From NCBI RefSeq assembly GCF_000379525.1, contig NZ_KB902525.1, positions 18,622 to 50,742 on the forward strand: DNA of 32,121 nucleotides. The letters are read 5' to 3'. Both the position numbers and the translations under genes were made by a program. Source of the DNA: Lamprocystis purpurea DSM 4197 (GTDB taxonomy: Bacteria; Pseudomonadota; Gammaproteobacteria; Chromatiales; Chromatiaceae). Under the pieces are notes generated by a model. That model was not told the DNA's origin, searched no databases, and saw only the letters and a program-made list of their open reading frames with translations. Shown here piece by piece: positions 8,607 through 17,338 of the stretch (its first letter is position 1; every line of letters starts with the position of its first letter).

Positions 8607-9600
8607 TTGACCAGTCGGTACCCGCTTAGCATAGCCCCGCCCGCGGACCCCGACAAGGAGCAGCACCTGACCAACCCCGCCCCACCGCCGCCCGCCGTGG
8701 GACGAGTGCCAGGTTGCCGCGCCAGTGCCGGCCCGGGTGGGGCATCACGATTGATCAATCGCCGCTGGCGGGGTTAGCTCGGGCGGTTGCGCAACAGGTG
8801 TCGCGCCTGGATCATCGCCTGATGACCAAACGCGACATCGAGATTGACGACGTGCGGGCCGCCTGGCCGGTGCCGGGGCTCGCACGACGGTTCCCGGTCC
8901 AAGATCTGGGCACCCTTCAGACCTTGCTGCGGGAGTACGCCTATCGGCTGCCGGGCGACCTGCCGCACGGCGTCGACTTCGTGCTGGAAGGCGGCCCGGC
9001 AGACGATTTCTACATGGCAACCAACGGCAAGGGCGGGTTCTGGTTCCGCGAGATCGAGCATGGCACCTTCAACTCGCGCGGGACCTGTTCGGCGCCTTGG
9101 CCAAATGCGCCGACAAACAGCGCCCGGTGATGACGCGGGACGAGGAATACGCGCTTGAATCCCTGTGGCATGAGATTTGGCACAACCGGCAAACGGGGAT
9201 GGATGCGGTGGTCGCGTTGCCGTCGGCGCACCCAGTGCGCCGCTTTGCCGAAACGCTGAACCAGGCCGTGGCCCGGTTGACGTACCCGCGCTTCGTCGAC
9301 CGATTAGGCGGGCAGGCAACGCACCAAGCGTGGGTGCTGAACAGCGGATATGGTTACGCCGCGACCGTCAGCCGACTTTGGCGGGTGATTCAGGAATGCG
9401 GGTCGGAGCCGCTGGACCTCGCGGGAGACCTGGCGACGATCAACCGGGCGGCCGATCTATTGGAGGGCACGCGACACGTCGCGACGATGCTGGCCCGGCG
9501 TAGCGGCTATCCGAGGAGTCCAATTCAGGCGGCTTTAGACGCCTTGGCGATGCCCGATGAGACGCGTTTCTTAACGCTGGTGGGGGCGATCAGGTCATGA
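8607..9600 (+). pseudogene. Frameshifted phage-type protein with an HExxH metallopeptidase-like motif
   Basis: A coherent product can be read only by switching frame. A TTG start at 8607 with AGGAG upstream opens a first frame that stops near 8775. A second frame (to 9130) gives RLDHRLMTKRDIEIDDVRAAW and LPHGVDFVLEGGPADDFYMA. A third frame (from about 9085 to 9600) gives DLFGALAKC, then SLWHEIWHNRQTGM with the zinc-protease-like HExxH, FAETLNQAVARLTYPRF, and GYGYAATVSRLWRVI. Both shifts are in the same direction. The pattern resembles C-terminal domains of Mu-like phage head or polyvalent proteins, which fits the gpG-like remnant at 11706. The family name is not certain. No slippery heptamer is visible at the junction, so decay is more likely than programmed frameshifting. 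Confidence 0.55.
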
Positions 9601-9809
9601 TTCAGCAGGTTGAACCTGACGTAATCCTGGTCAGACATCCGGCGAGCATAGGCGGCCGACCGCTCCGCGTCGCCACGCATGGCGAACAACATGCTCAGCG
9701 CTTCCAGCGCTTCGTCTGCGGTGACGCGCGCCCGATACGCCGTCGCGTCTGGGTCGGCCAGATACCGCAGTTCATCGGGGGTCGGAGCGTGGTCGAAGAT
9801 CGTTTCCAT
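9525..9809 (-). CDS. Small uncharacterised protein, 3' end running into the phage relic
   Basis: A 94-aa ORF starting METIFDHAPTPDELRYL. The compact helical region to about residue 70 (LEALSMLFAMRGDAERSAAY, then ARRMSDQDYVRFNLLNHD) resembles small uncharacterised proteins I associate with Chromatiaceae and related bacteria; no function is known to me. The last 20 or so residues are read antisense through the end of the phage pseudogene and may be a replaced tail. The ATG at 9809 has a TATACT hexamer starting 14 bases upstream, so a very short or absent leader is possible. The longer in-frame extension upstream is low-complexity shadow coding and was rejected. Confidence 0.5.
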   Translation of the reverse strand: METIFDHAPTPDELRYLADPDATAYRARVTADEALEALSMLFAMRGDAERSAAYARRMSDQDYVRFNLLNHDLIAPTSVKKRVSSGIAKASKAA

Positions 9810-10228
9810 TGGGAAAGTATAGCCGATGTCCGGCAGGTGGGCGATTGGGCAGCCGCGCGCGGCATTTGCGGTCATGCGGTTCGCGGCGCGGGGGCGACAA
9901 GGGCGATTCGCTGCCGCAGGACGCGGGTTGGGCGAAGGCCAGAACGGATGCGCTGGACAACAGCGCCTGGTTCGAGGCGCTACCCGCTGACGCGCCCGCA
10001 CGGACGCGCCTGGGTTCGGCGGCTGAGGCTGCCTACGGAGTGCAGGGTCACAGGGCGTGATCCCAGGCGCTGTGCGACTCGCCGCCCTCCTTCGACCCCA
10101 GATACCTTGCGCCGGAGAGCACGGCCTGACCCCGGCCCTCAGGAACCACACCCGCGGTTTCTGCTTGCAGCCAAGTCTGGATCGGCCTATTTTTACCGCC
10201 GCACTAGACCACGTTCTCTTAAATCCTC
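9810..10228. other. Gene-poor stretch with a possible phage-gene fragment
   Basis: No intact gene is recognised. A plus-strand fragment of about 50 codons ending at 10060 (AGWAKARTDALDNSAWFEAL and onward) has protein-like composition and could be another piece of the phage relic. The 3' part, immediately before the antitoxin gene, should contain the toxin-antitoxin promoter/operator; there is no clear Shine-Dalgarno before 10229. Confidence 0.3.
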
Positions 10229-10519
10229 ATGCAACACGTTTCCGCCGACAACGCCAAAGCCCGCTTCGGCCAACTGCTGGAGACCGCCAGGCGTGAGCCC
10301 GTGGTCATCGAGCGCCACGGTCGGGCCGTCGCTGTCGTGGTCTCCAAGGAGGAGTACGACGCGTTGAACGACATCAAGCTTCGCCAGCTCCGCGCGGAGA
10401 TCAATCTGGGGCTCGCGGACCTTGAGCGCGGTGCGTGCACCGACTATGAAGCTGACGATCTGCCGACGCTCGCCGCGCGGATCAAGGCCGCTGGCCGCGA
10501 GCAACTCGCCAAGAAGTGA
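10229..10519 (+). CDS. Phd/YefM-type antitoxin
   Basis: A 96-aa antitoxin. The N-terminal half (VSADNAKARFGQLLETARRE, then EPVVIERHGRAVAVVVSKEEYDAL) is the Phd/YefM DNA-binding fold that normally represses the operon. The C-terminal half, LRAEINLGLADLERG onward, would wrap and neutralise the toxin. It is immediately followed by a ParE-type toxin with a 4-bp GTGA overlap, the classic antitoxin-first arrangement. The pair sits between phage remnants, consistent with mobile cargo. Confidence 0.9.
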   Translation: MQHVSADNAKARFGQLLETARREPVVIERHGRAVAVVVSKEEYDALNDIKLRQLRAEINLGLADLERGACTDYEADDLPTLAARIKAAGREQLAKK

Positions 10520-10812
10520 TCTATCGGCTGTCGTCCAGGGCGGAAGTGGATCTCGCTGAGATCTGGGTGTACTCCGCCGAACAATGGAATTTTGATCAGG
10601 CCGATCGGTATGTCGATTCCTTGGTGAGCCGTTTCGATTGGCTCTGCAACAACCCTTCGCTGTGGAAGGCTCGGCCGGACATCGCCGACGGGCTCTATAG
10701 CTACCCACAGCAGAGCCATGTGATCTACTTTCGAGCTCATGGCGATGCGCTACAGTTGATAGAGATCGTGCGCGTGCTGCACGGGCGGATGGAGCCTCAC
10801 AGGTACGTCTGA
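10516..10812 (+). CDS. RelE/ParE-family toxin
   Basis: A 98-aa protein beginning at a GTG that overlaps the antitoxin stop (GTGA). Features: YRLSSRAEVDLAEIWVYSAE at the N-terminus, WLCNNPSLWKARPDI in the middle and LYSYPQQSHVIYFRAHGDAL, then IVRVLHGRMEPHRYV at the end, matching the ParE/RelE fold. ParE toxins poison gyrase while RelE toxins cut mRNA on ribosomes; the IVRVLHGRMD-type ending is closer to ParE. Both family and pairing are clear; the cellular target is inferred. Confidence 0.9.
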   Translation: MIYRLSSRAEVDLAEIWVYSAEQWNFDQADRYVDSLVSRFDWLCNNPSLWKARPDIADGLYSYPQQSHVIYFRAHGDALQLIEIVRVLHGRMEPHRYV

Positions 10813-10904
10813 AGCGGGTAGACCTACTTCGCCGCCCCGCGGTCTGGCGAGACCGACTTAACGATAAGACCAATACTAGCCAGGATAAATCAGGGGTATC
10901 AATT

Positions 10905-11315
10905 ATGGAGAGAAATCGACTCGTAACACAGGAAGACGAGTGGGGATGCGGCGTCGCTTGCGTGGCGTCGAAGCTTGGGATTAAGTACGATGAAGCAAAA
11001 AAGCGACTGGAAGAATATAAAGGGAGCCCTATCGATCCAGGAGGGTTAGAACTTGAGCCAATCATGAGCGTTCTTCAGGATGCAGGAATTTGTGTATTGG
11101 CAACAACGGACCTAACGAATTTTCCACTTGGGAGTATAGTATTTCTGTCTGAGACGTGGGGACGGTACAAAGGTAGTGGACACTATCTCCTTAATACTGA
11201 GCGTGGCTGGATGGACCCGTGGTCAAATATGCCACACATGCCACGTGAGTCCGTATTTCTGAGTAGCCTTTCAAGGGACACAAAAGTTCAAATAGCACTT
11301 GTCCCCCAGGACTAG
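10905..11315 (+). CDS. Stand-alone C39-like cysteine peptidase domain protein
   Basis: A 136-aa protein of peptidase C39-like fold. Candidate active-site residues: Gln9 (oxyanion hole) and Cys15 in TQEDEWGCGVACVASKLG, His93 in GSGHYLL, and Asp104 in GWMDPW. C39 domains cleave leader peptides after double glycine when fused to ABC exporters; here there is no transporter, membrane span or signal peptide. Codon use is visibly AT-richer (AAA, GAA, ATA-type codons, for example AEAKKRLEEYK-type segments) than in flanking genes, a sign of recent transfer. The start is supported by a nearby AGGGG. It follows the toxin-antitoxin pair in the same orientation. Substrate and role are unknown; possibilities are a toxin/effector, a peptide-processing enzyme or a defence protease. 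Confidence 0.7.
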   Translation: MERNRLVTQEDEWGCGVACVASKLGIKYDEAKKRLEEYKGSPIDPGGLELEPIMSVLQDAGICVLATTDLTNFPLGSIVFLSETWGRYKGSGHYLLNTERGWMDPWSNMPHMPRESVFLSSLSRDTKVQIALVPQD

Positions 11316-11322
11316 GAAAAGG

Positions 11323-11342
11323 GGGAAATAGAGGACGTACCC
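11323..11342 (+). repeat. GGGAAATAGRGGACGTACCC repeat, copy 2
   Basis: It matches 7423-7442 with one mismatch in direct orientation. It falls eight bases after the stop codon of the C39-like gene, so the two copies bracket the Uma2, DUF433, phage relic, TA and peptidase genes. Confidence 0.5.
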
Positions 11343-11463
11343 GGAAAGCCCCAGTGCGGCCGACGTGGCACGGTGCGTCAGCCGGAAGTGCCCGGAAGAC
11401 ATCGCGCGCAAACCGAGCAGCGCGACATTCTGATGATGCTGTTACAGGTGTTCGACAGTGGAC

Positions 11464-11709
11464 GTGGATAAAACGCAGGCGATCCTCGAAGAGGTCATGA
11501 CTCACGCGATCACCGCCGGCCAACGGGCCCGGGAGGAGGCGGCGGGCGGCAGTGCGCACGCGCAGGGCCAGGCGTTCGCCTACAGCGACCTGATCGGGTT
11601 GATTCAGGAACAGGCCGCGCTGCTGAATCTGACCTGGGCGGATCAGTCGCTCGGGACGTTCGACCCGGTGTCATTGCTGGCGACGCCCAAGCGGCCGGAT
11701 TCCCCATGA
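11464..11709 (+). CDS. Small phage-relic ORF preceding the gpG-like gene
   Basis: An 81-aa ORF from GTG (VDKTQAILEEVMTHAITAGQ, then LIGLIQEQAALLNLTWADQS). Its start overlaps the stop of an upstream open frame that reads DILMMLLQVFDSGRG and has no visible beginning, probably the broken 3' end of another phage gene (about 11344-11472). Its stop overlaps the start of the gpG-like gene as ATGA. Such back-to-back overlaps are typical of phage late operons. No family is recognised. Confidence 0.45.
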   Translation: MDKTQAILEEVMTHAITAGQRAREEAAGGSAHAQGQAFAYSDLIGLIQEQAALLNLTWADQSLGTFDPVSLLATPKRPDSP

Positions 11710-11861
11710 TCACCACCACGGTGCAAGACGACCAGGTGCGCGCCGAACTGCGGCGCATCCAGGCCAAGCTCGGCGACCTCAGCCCCGCCATGGCCGGGAT
11801 TGCCATGGCCCTGGAGATGGCCGTCTCCGACCGCTTCGAGACCAAGACCGATCCGAAATGA
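11706..11861 (+). pseudogene. Truncated Mu gpG-like virion morphogenesis gene
   Basis: The 51 residues (MITTTVQDDQVRAELRRIQA, KLGDLSPAMAGIAMALEMAV, then SDRFETKTDPK) match the N-terminus of the phage virion morphogenesis / tail completion family (Mu gpG type), where RFET.TDP.G.PW is a hallmark. Family members are around 150 aa; this one stops right after the TDP motif and the downstream DNA is repeat sequence. It is therefore a remnant and shows that a Mu-like prophage once occupied this locus. Confidence 0.7.
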
Positions 11862-11908
11862 GATCGATCGGTCAAACAAGTCACCCGCGTGGTGATCGAC
11901 CAGTTGCC

Positions 11909-11990
11909 GTAGGATGGGCAGAGCGCAGCGATGCCCATCCGGTCACCGCGGAGCCGAGCGATGGGCATCGCTGCGCTCTGCCCATCCTAC
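11909..11990. repeat. Perfect 31-bp inverted repeat with 20-bp loop
   Basis: The arm 11909-11939 (GTAGGATGGGCAGAGCGCAG and onward) is the exact reverse complement of 11960-11990. The transcript would form a very stable hairpin. The arm start is shared with the repeat inside the DUF433 gene near 8262. It sits directly where the gpG-like gene is broken off. Confidence 0.85.
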
Positions 11991-12006
11991 CAACTGCGTC
12001 CGAATC

Positions 12007-12026
12007 GGTGCGACTGAAGTCGCACC
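12007..12026. repeat. CGACTGAAGTCG-type hairpin, right of the phage relic
   Basis: Nine-base arms (GGTGCGACT / AGTCGCACC) around GA. The same CGACTGAAGTCG core occurs at 15741-15760 on the other side of the restriction-methylation gene. Confidence 0.6.
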
Positions 12027-12110
12027 TACATCCGAGCCGATGGTGGTTGGTATCCGGTGTTCCGGAAATTACCTTAGGATAAAGTACCCGGCGCGCCCCT
12101 CCGACCGGGC

Positions 12111-15100
12111 CTAGCCGGCCAGATAACGCCCATCGTCCAACCGGCGGGCGTGGCCGAGACTGGCGAGGGTGTCAAGGAGTTCGGCGACTTTGGCGCGGGG
12201 GGCGCGGGTGAAGCCCTGGGCCAGGTCGGCGGCGGTGACCGGAGCGGCGCGGGCGGCGAGTGCCGCGCGCAGCGCCTGGAATTGCTCGGGCAGGGTCTTG
12301 GGCCAGTCCGGCTTGGGTCCGGTGCCGACCGCGGCGGCGGCGTCCGGTGCCAATTCCGCGGCGACCGCGCCGGTGCCCGCGGGGTGCTGAAACTCCGGGC
12401 GTAGCCAGCGGATGAGGCCGCGGCGCTCCTCGGCGGCGCGCTCGGCGTTGAGTGCGACCAGGCGGTGCAGGATGATCTCCTCAACGGCGGCGGGCGGGGT
12501 GGGGGACGCGGTTTCCCCTGATGCGGTTCCTGCGTCACCGCATCCTACAGGGCGCGGTGCCGACAGGGCCGCGGTCAGGTCGTCCCAGCCATAGGCGGCC
12601 AGTACGGCGGCGTCGAGCTCGTCATGGAGCTGACGCAGGACCGCGACCAGACCTTGCTCATGGATCACCCGGTCTTTGGGGCTCAGGGGCGCACCAGTGC
12701 GCAGGTGCTCCAGGACGTTGTACATCCCGGTCATGGTCAGGCCCGGATGCAGCGCCTGGCGCTGTTTGCGGTGCGCGTCCAGATCCTCGGCCAGTTGACG
12801 GATGCGGGCCTGGTGCGGCGCGTCCGGAGCCGGAAACGGAAAGGTTTCGAAGCAGCGGGTCTTGGTGTAGCGGGGGCGGTCTTCGAGGGTACCGCCGGTT
12901 GCGAGTGCCCAGAGCACATGGACGCGACTGGACAGGACTCCCAACGTCCAGGCGTCGTCCAGGGCGATCGCGATCAGCATGTTGTCGGGCAGGACGGACT
13001 GCTCCAAGAAGCAGAAGGTGCGGTGCTTGGCGGTCTCGACGGTGGCAATGTAGCGTCCTAGCCCGGCGAGTTGCCATCGCAGTTTCGGATTGGTTTCGCC
13101 GAAAAGCCACCAATTGTCCTTCCGGCTTTGGCGCTTGTTCTGGTCTCGCTCTGGTTTCACGCGTTCCAGTACGCGTTGATAGACCTCCGGAAAGCGACTC
13201 CTGACCTCATCGACGGTGAGTCCGAACAGGTCGATGACCATAACCCCGCGCGGCGTCTGGGTCAGGTCGCGGCCATTGAGATAGACGCGGATGTGATTCT
13301 CCAGGTCTTTCACTCGCCCCAGACCTAAAGTGACAGCCTCATTTGGCGTCACGATAAATCCAGCCCCGTGTAATTTTACACCGGGGTTACTGATGTCCCG
13401 GTTAGCCTGTAGCACCGCACAGGCCGCCACATCCGCCCCGATCCGCAGGTCGGTATGGATGGGTCCCTCGGTGCGCTCCAGATCGACCTCCAGTCCCTCG
13501 CCCTGGCCGGGGCGCTCGGCCGTCACCCGCTCCAACACACCCTGAAAGGTCCCCGCCTGGCCGACGGTCATGCCGATACGCACTGCGGCCCCGTCGGCCG
13601 CATCCACCCAGGGGTGATCCGGCACCGCGTAGCACAGCGACAAGGGCTCGGCGGCGCTGAGATGACGCTCCAGCACGCGCCGGTTGAAGGTCTGGCGCAG
13701 GCTGTTGGTGGTGATGAACCCGAAGCGGCGCAGGTGGCCGGCGCGCGTCAGGGCGGCGGCGCGTTCCCACCAGTACATCACATAGTCGGCGGACTCGGGG
13801 ACCTCGGGCCAGGCGGCGCGCAGGGCCTCCACATAGCCGTTGCCGAGTGCGCGGCGCAGGGTGGACGCGCCGATGAACGGCGGATTGCCGACCACGAAAT
13901 CCGCCTCGGGCCACTGCGCCGGGCGCGGATTGACATAGCGCTCCAGCGCGACGCGGGCGGTTTCATCCGGGACCGGCTCGCTGGTCACCGGATGGGGCTT
14001 GGTGGTGCGCCCGTCCCAGCGGGTGATGGCTTGGCCGGCGGCATCGGTGACGAACTCCACACAGTCGGCGTCGAGGACGGCGTCGCGGCACTGGATGTTG
14101 CGGAAGTCGCGGATCACCGGTTCCGGCGGATTGACCGCGCCGTGGGTCCGAAAGTGCCATTGCAGATAGCCGATCCACAGGACCATCTCGGCAATGGCGG
14201 CGGCGCGCGGGTTGAGCTCCAGACCGAGCAACTGGTGCGGGTCGACACTGACCCCTTCCATCGCCATCAGCAGTTGCCGCTGACCGAGCGACTCCAGGGT
14301 GTCGAGCACCTCGCCTTCCAGGCGCTTGAGGTGTTCGAGCGTGACATAGAGGAAGTTGCCCGAGCCGCAGGCGGGGTCCAGGACCCGCACATTGGCCAGC
14401 CGGACTTGGAAGGCGGCGACGAGCTTGATCGCCTCGTCGGGCTTGCCCTGCTCGTGCAGGCTGAAGGCGGCGCTGTGCACGGCGGTCCATTCGTCGCGCA
14501 GCGGTGCGATGACGGTGGGCAGCACCAGTCGCTCGACATAGGAGCGCGGCGTGTAATGAGCGCCGAGTTGGTGGCGCTCCTGGGGGTCGAGCGCGCGCTC
14601 CAGCAAGGTGCCAAAGATGGCGGGTTCGACGTGGCGCCAGTCGGCGCGGCCGGCGTCGATCAGCAGGTCGAGTTGGTCGCGCGCCAGCGGCAGGGCCGGA
14701 GCCTCGGCAAAGAGGCCGCCATTGAAACGCAGGCAGCGTTCGCGCAGGATCACCGAGAAGGGGGTGCCGGTGTTCATGTCGCGCCACAGGTGTTCGGTGA
14801 GCGGGACGAATTGCGCGGGCGTGTCGCGCACTGAACGCAGCAGGTCGGTGAAGGCGGCCTTGGGCAGCAGGCCGATGTCCTCGGCGAACAGGGTGAAGAG
14901 ACAGCGGATCAGGAAGGCGGCGGCCAGTTGCGGCGGGTGGCCGGCGGCTTTCAGTGAGCAGGCCAGGCGCGCCAGACGGGCGGCGATGTCGCGGGTGACA
15001 CGGGCGGCGCGGCGGCTGGGGTCGAGTGACAGGGGGTCGAGCCAGACGGCGCGCAGGCGGGCGCGGATGTCGGGGCGGCGCAGGTCTTCCAGCCGGATGC

Positions 15101-15629
15101 GGTGCGAGCGCGGGTCGGGATAGGGGATGTAGGCGCCGCCGCTGCGGCTGAATTCGCTGTAGAGTTCGATGCTGCGCCCGACATCGACCACCACCACGAA
15201 GGGCGGCCGGCCTTCGGCGGCGGGCAGGCCGCGGGCATACTGCACGGCCTGACCATGGGCGCGCAGCATGGCCTTGTCCCAACCGGTGGTGTCGAGTCCG
15301 AGCCCGGTCTGCTTGCACTCCATGACATAGCAGGTGCGGCGGTAGAGATCGATGAACCCCTGGCTCCGGCTGCCGTCACCGTGCTCAAAGATGACCCGGC
15401 GTTCGAAGCAGTAGGCGTTGTCCTGATGGTCCTCGCGCGCCGGCTCGGGCCGCGGCAGGTCCAAGAGGGTGCACAGTTCAGTGAGAAACAGTTGGTAGTT
15501 GGCGCGTTCGGTGCCGTTAGCGTGTTGCCAGCGGCTAATGAAGGCCTCGATCGCCGCCGGCGGGGTGTCGTCCGGTGCGGACAGGGAGTCGTCGAGGTTC
15601 GGAAGTGGCTTGCGGGGGTCGTCGTCCAT
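12111..15629 (-). CDS. MmeI-like single-polypeptide restriction-methyltransferase (type IIG/IIL)
   Basis: An 1172-aa enzyme expected to methylate adenine and cleave unmodified DNA. An N-terminal nuclease motif, D94 then E104-x-K106 in [16 protein letters not shown], has the D-x9-ExK spacing known from MmeI. A helical spacer follows to about residue 350, then [14 protein letters not shown], the SAM-binding motif DPACGSGNF (418-426) and the catalytic motif NPPF (582-585). A target-recognition region and a long C-terminal part complete it. At 1172 aa it is longer than MmeI (919). No separate methylase, specificity or DISARM/BREX genes adjoin, so it probably works alone in phage defence; an isolated DrmMI-like methylase is the alternative. 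No strong ribosome-binding site precedes the ATG at 15629. Confidence 0.88.
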   Translation of the reverse strand: MDDDPRKPLPNLDDSLSAPDDTPPAAIEAFISRWQHANGTERANYQLFLTELCTLLDLPRPEPAREDHQDNAYCFERRVIFEHGDGSRSQGFIDLYRRTCYVMECKQTGLGLDTTGWDKAMLRAHGQAVQYARGLPAAEGRPPFVVVVDVGRSIELYSEFSRSGGAYIPYPDPRSHRIRLEDLRRPDIRARLRAVWLDPLSLDPSRRAARVTRDIAARLARLACSLKAAGHPPQLAAAFLIRCLFTLFAEDIGLLPKAAFTDLLRSVRDTPAQFVPLTEHLWRDMNTGTPFSVILRERCLRFNGGLFAEAPALPLARDQLDLLIDAGRADWRHVEPAIFGTLLERALDPQERHQLGAHYTPRSYVERLVLPTVIAPLRDEWTAVHSAAFSLHEQGKPDEAIKLVAAFQVRLANVRVLDPACGSGNFLYVTLEHLKRLEGEVLDTLESLGQRQLLMAMEGVSVDPHQLLGLELNPRAAAIAEMVLWIGYLQWHFRTHGAVNPPEPVIRDFRNIQCRDAVLDADCVEFVTDAAGQAITRWDGRTTKPHPVTSEPVPDETARVALERYVNPRPAQWPEADFVVGNPPFIGASTLRRALGNGYVEALRAAWPEVPESADYVMYWWERAAALTRAGHLRRFGFITTNSLRQTFNRRVLERHLSAAEPLSLCYAVPDHPWVDAADGAAVRIGMTVGQAGTFQGVLERVTAERPGQGEGLEVDLERTEGPIHTDLRIGADVAACAVLQANRDISNPGVKLHGAGFIVTPNEAVTLGLGRVKDLENHIRVYLNGRDLTQTPRGVMVIDLFGLTVDEVRSRFPEVYQRVLERVKPERDQNKRQSRKDNWWLFGETNPKLRWQLAGLGRYIATVETAKHRTFCFLEQSVLPDNMLIAIALDDAWTLGVLSSRVHVLWALATGGTLEDRPRYTKTRCFETFPFPAPDAPHQARIRQLAEDLDAHRKQRQALHPGLTMTGMYNVLEHLRTGAPLSPKDRVIHEQGLVAVLRQLHDELDAAVLAAYGWDDLTAALSAPRPVGCGDAGTASGETASPTPPAAVEEIILHRLVALNAERAAEERRGLIRWLRPEFQHPAGTGAVAAELAPDAAAAVGTGPKPDWPKTLPEQFQALRAALAARAAPVTAADLAQGFTRAPRAKVAELLDTLASLGHARRLDDGRYLAG

Positions 15630-15740
15630 GTCGTTGGGAGTGACTGAGGGTGCGTTGCCGGGATGTTACCCGTGGAATTCTGGTCGGGCAAGAATGGCAC
15701 TCAGGTGAATTCCGGGAACGGACGGACCTACCGACGTGTC

Positions 15741-15760
15741 GGGGCGACTGAAGTCGCCCC
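15741..15760. repeat. CGACTGAAGTCG-type hairpin, upstream of the restriction gene
   Basis: Nine-base arms GGGGCGACT / AGTCGCCCC around GA. It is the same family as 12007-12026; together they flank the large restriction-methylation gene at about 80-110 bp from its ends. Confidence 0.6.
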
Positions 15761-15877
15761 TACAGCAGCCCGTACAGCGGCGCCTACAGCCCACCGGCAT
15801 GCGCGGTCGGGATGCTTGTCCCTGGGAATCTCCTGCGCTTCACAAGTCCATTCGGAAACGCCTTCGGCGTGTCGCGC

Positions 15878-16031
<154 letters not shown>

Positions 16032-16045
16032 TTCCGACTTGTGAC

Positions 16046-16936
16046 TTATCGCGGCAAATACTTGTAGATCACCCAGTACGCCATCCCCACGAAAACGCCC
16101 CCGCCGACGATATTGCCCAGCGACACGTAAGTCAGATTGCTGTAGAGGAAATTCCACCAGGTCAGCGCATCCAGGTGGGGCACATGCTCGGCGACGCTCG
16201 CCACGAATCCGGGGTCCCACCAGGACAGCAAGAGCGCATAGGGCAGGAAGAACATGTTGGCGACGCAGTGTTCGAATCCGGCCGCGACAAACATCGCAAT
16301 CGGCATGGTCAGCGCGGCGATCTTGCCGCCGATCGTCCGGGCGGTGAGCGCCACCCAGATGGCGATACACACCAGGACGTTGCACATGATGCCGCGGAAG
16401 AAGGCTTCACCAGGGTCCAGCGCGGCCTTCGCTGCCGCGATCTTCAGTGAGGCAACCCCCAGATCGCCGCCGGCCGAGGTGTAGACCCCGGTCAGGATCA
16501 ATAACACCGCCGTCCCCACCGCGCCCACAAAATTGCCGACAAAGACGAGACCCCAGTTGCGCAGCATGCGCTGGAGCGTGACCTTACGGCTCGCGTAGGC
16601 CATGACGATGAGAATGTTCCCGGTGAAGAGCTCGGCCCCGCCGGCAATGACCAGCACCAGCCCCATCGAGAAGGCGATCCCTTTGAGCAACTGGATGCCG
16701 CCGTACCAAACATCCGCTGCACCGGTCGACACGATGACGGCAAAATAGGCACCGAACGCAATGAATGCGCCGGCCAGAATCCCGAGCACGAAGGTGGTGA
16801 GCGGCGGATTATTGGCTTTTTTGACGCCGGTTTCTTCGCTTAACTCTTCGACCTCTTTGGACAACCGGTCATCGAACGTGAGCGGCAGGGTCGCCGCTGC
16901 CGCGGGGTAACCACCCGACTCTGAGAGATCCGACAT
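16046..16936 (-). CDS. focA: FocA-type formate channel (FNT family)
   Basis: A 296-aa inner-membrane formate/nitrite transporter with six predicted helices. It carries the FNT signature AELFTGN near residue 105 and the FocA-type GFEHCVANMFFLPYALL with the conserved pore histidine near residue 223. FocA proteins form pentamers that move formate in or out. The ATG at 16936 (MSDLSES) is chosen over the one three codons upstream (16945) because a GGCGG-type site lies at a workable distance only from the former; this is a weak preference. It stands alone, with no pyruvate formate-lyase or formate dehydrogenase gene nearby. NirC-like nitrite transport is possible but the FEH segment favours formate. 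Confidence 0.9.
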   Translation of the reverse strand: MSDLSESGGYPAAAATLPLTFDDRLSKEVEELSEETGVKKANNPPLTTFVLGILAGAFIAFGAYFAVIVSTGAADVWYGGIQLLKGIAFSMGLVLVIAGGAELFTGNILIVMAYASRKVTLQRMLRNWGLVFVGNFVGAVGTAVLLILTGVYTSAGGDLGVASLKIAAAKAALDPGEAFFRGIMCNVLVCIAIWVALTARTIGGKIAALTMPIAMFVAAGFEHCVANMFFLPYALLLSWWDPGFVASVAEHVPHLDALTWWNFLYSNLTYVSLGNIVGGGVFVGMAYWVIYKYLPR

Positions 16937-16945
16937 GTTTGCCAT

Positions 16946-17338
16946 CCCGCCCCAATGGAATCGGCAACCGATCCTCGATCAACGGGGCATGTTTCATGAT
17001 ATTGACGTACACGATCGATACCTGAAGCCAGCGATCGACCACATGAATAACCCCGATTCAAACCGGTTTTCCAGCGAAAACATGCGTGGAACCGCGGATG
17101 ACGGATACAGTACGCAAACGGCCGACACCGTTCGCTTGCAATGATGGTAGCGACTGCGAGGACGACAAACAAGGCCGAACGCGGTTTGCACCCGGACGGA
17201 ACCGTGCCCCGGACTCGCTGTTGCAACGTACTGACTATGATCGCCGCGACCAGCACGAGCACGTTCACCCCGCGGCCGATATAACAAAACCGTTTTAAAA
17301 CGCTTGCGTTTTGTTTCTCCCTTGCCTGCCGGACCGCG
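16946..17338. other. Intergenic region with AT-rich nested palindromes
   Basis: No gene is recognised in these 393 bp. At 17283-17315 there is an unusual AT-rich cluster: arms AACAAAAC (17283-17290) and GTTTTGTT (17308-17315) enclosing the perfect palindrome CGTTTTAAAACG (17291-17302), followed by GCGTTTT. It begins 24 bp past the stop of the acyl-CoA synthetase gene, so it may be a terminator for that gene or an operator; there is no classic GC stem with a U-run. Confidence 0.4.

Noticed and set aside
9070-9100. Programmed -1 frameshift in the phage-type gene
   Set aside because: No slippery heptamer or downstream structure was apparent, and a second frame break lies upstream, so decay is simpler.
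13455-14834. Long plus-strand open frame (about 459 codons) opposite the restriction gene
   Set aside because: It is the antisense of a gene with clear motifs in its own frame; the composition is a GC-rich shadow.
17050-17075. GGTTTGAATCGGGG on the minus strand, also T-loop-like
   Set aside because: No complete cloverleaf can be formed by eye with flanking bases.
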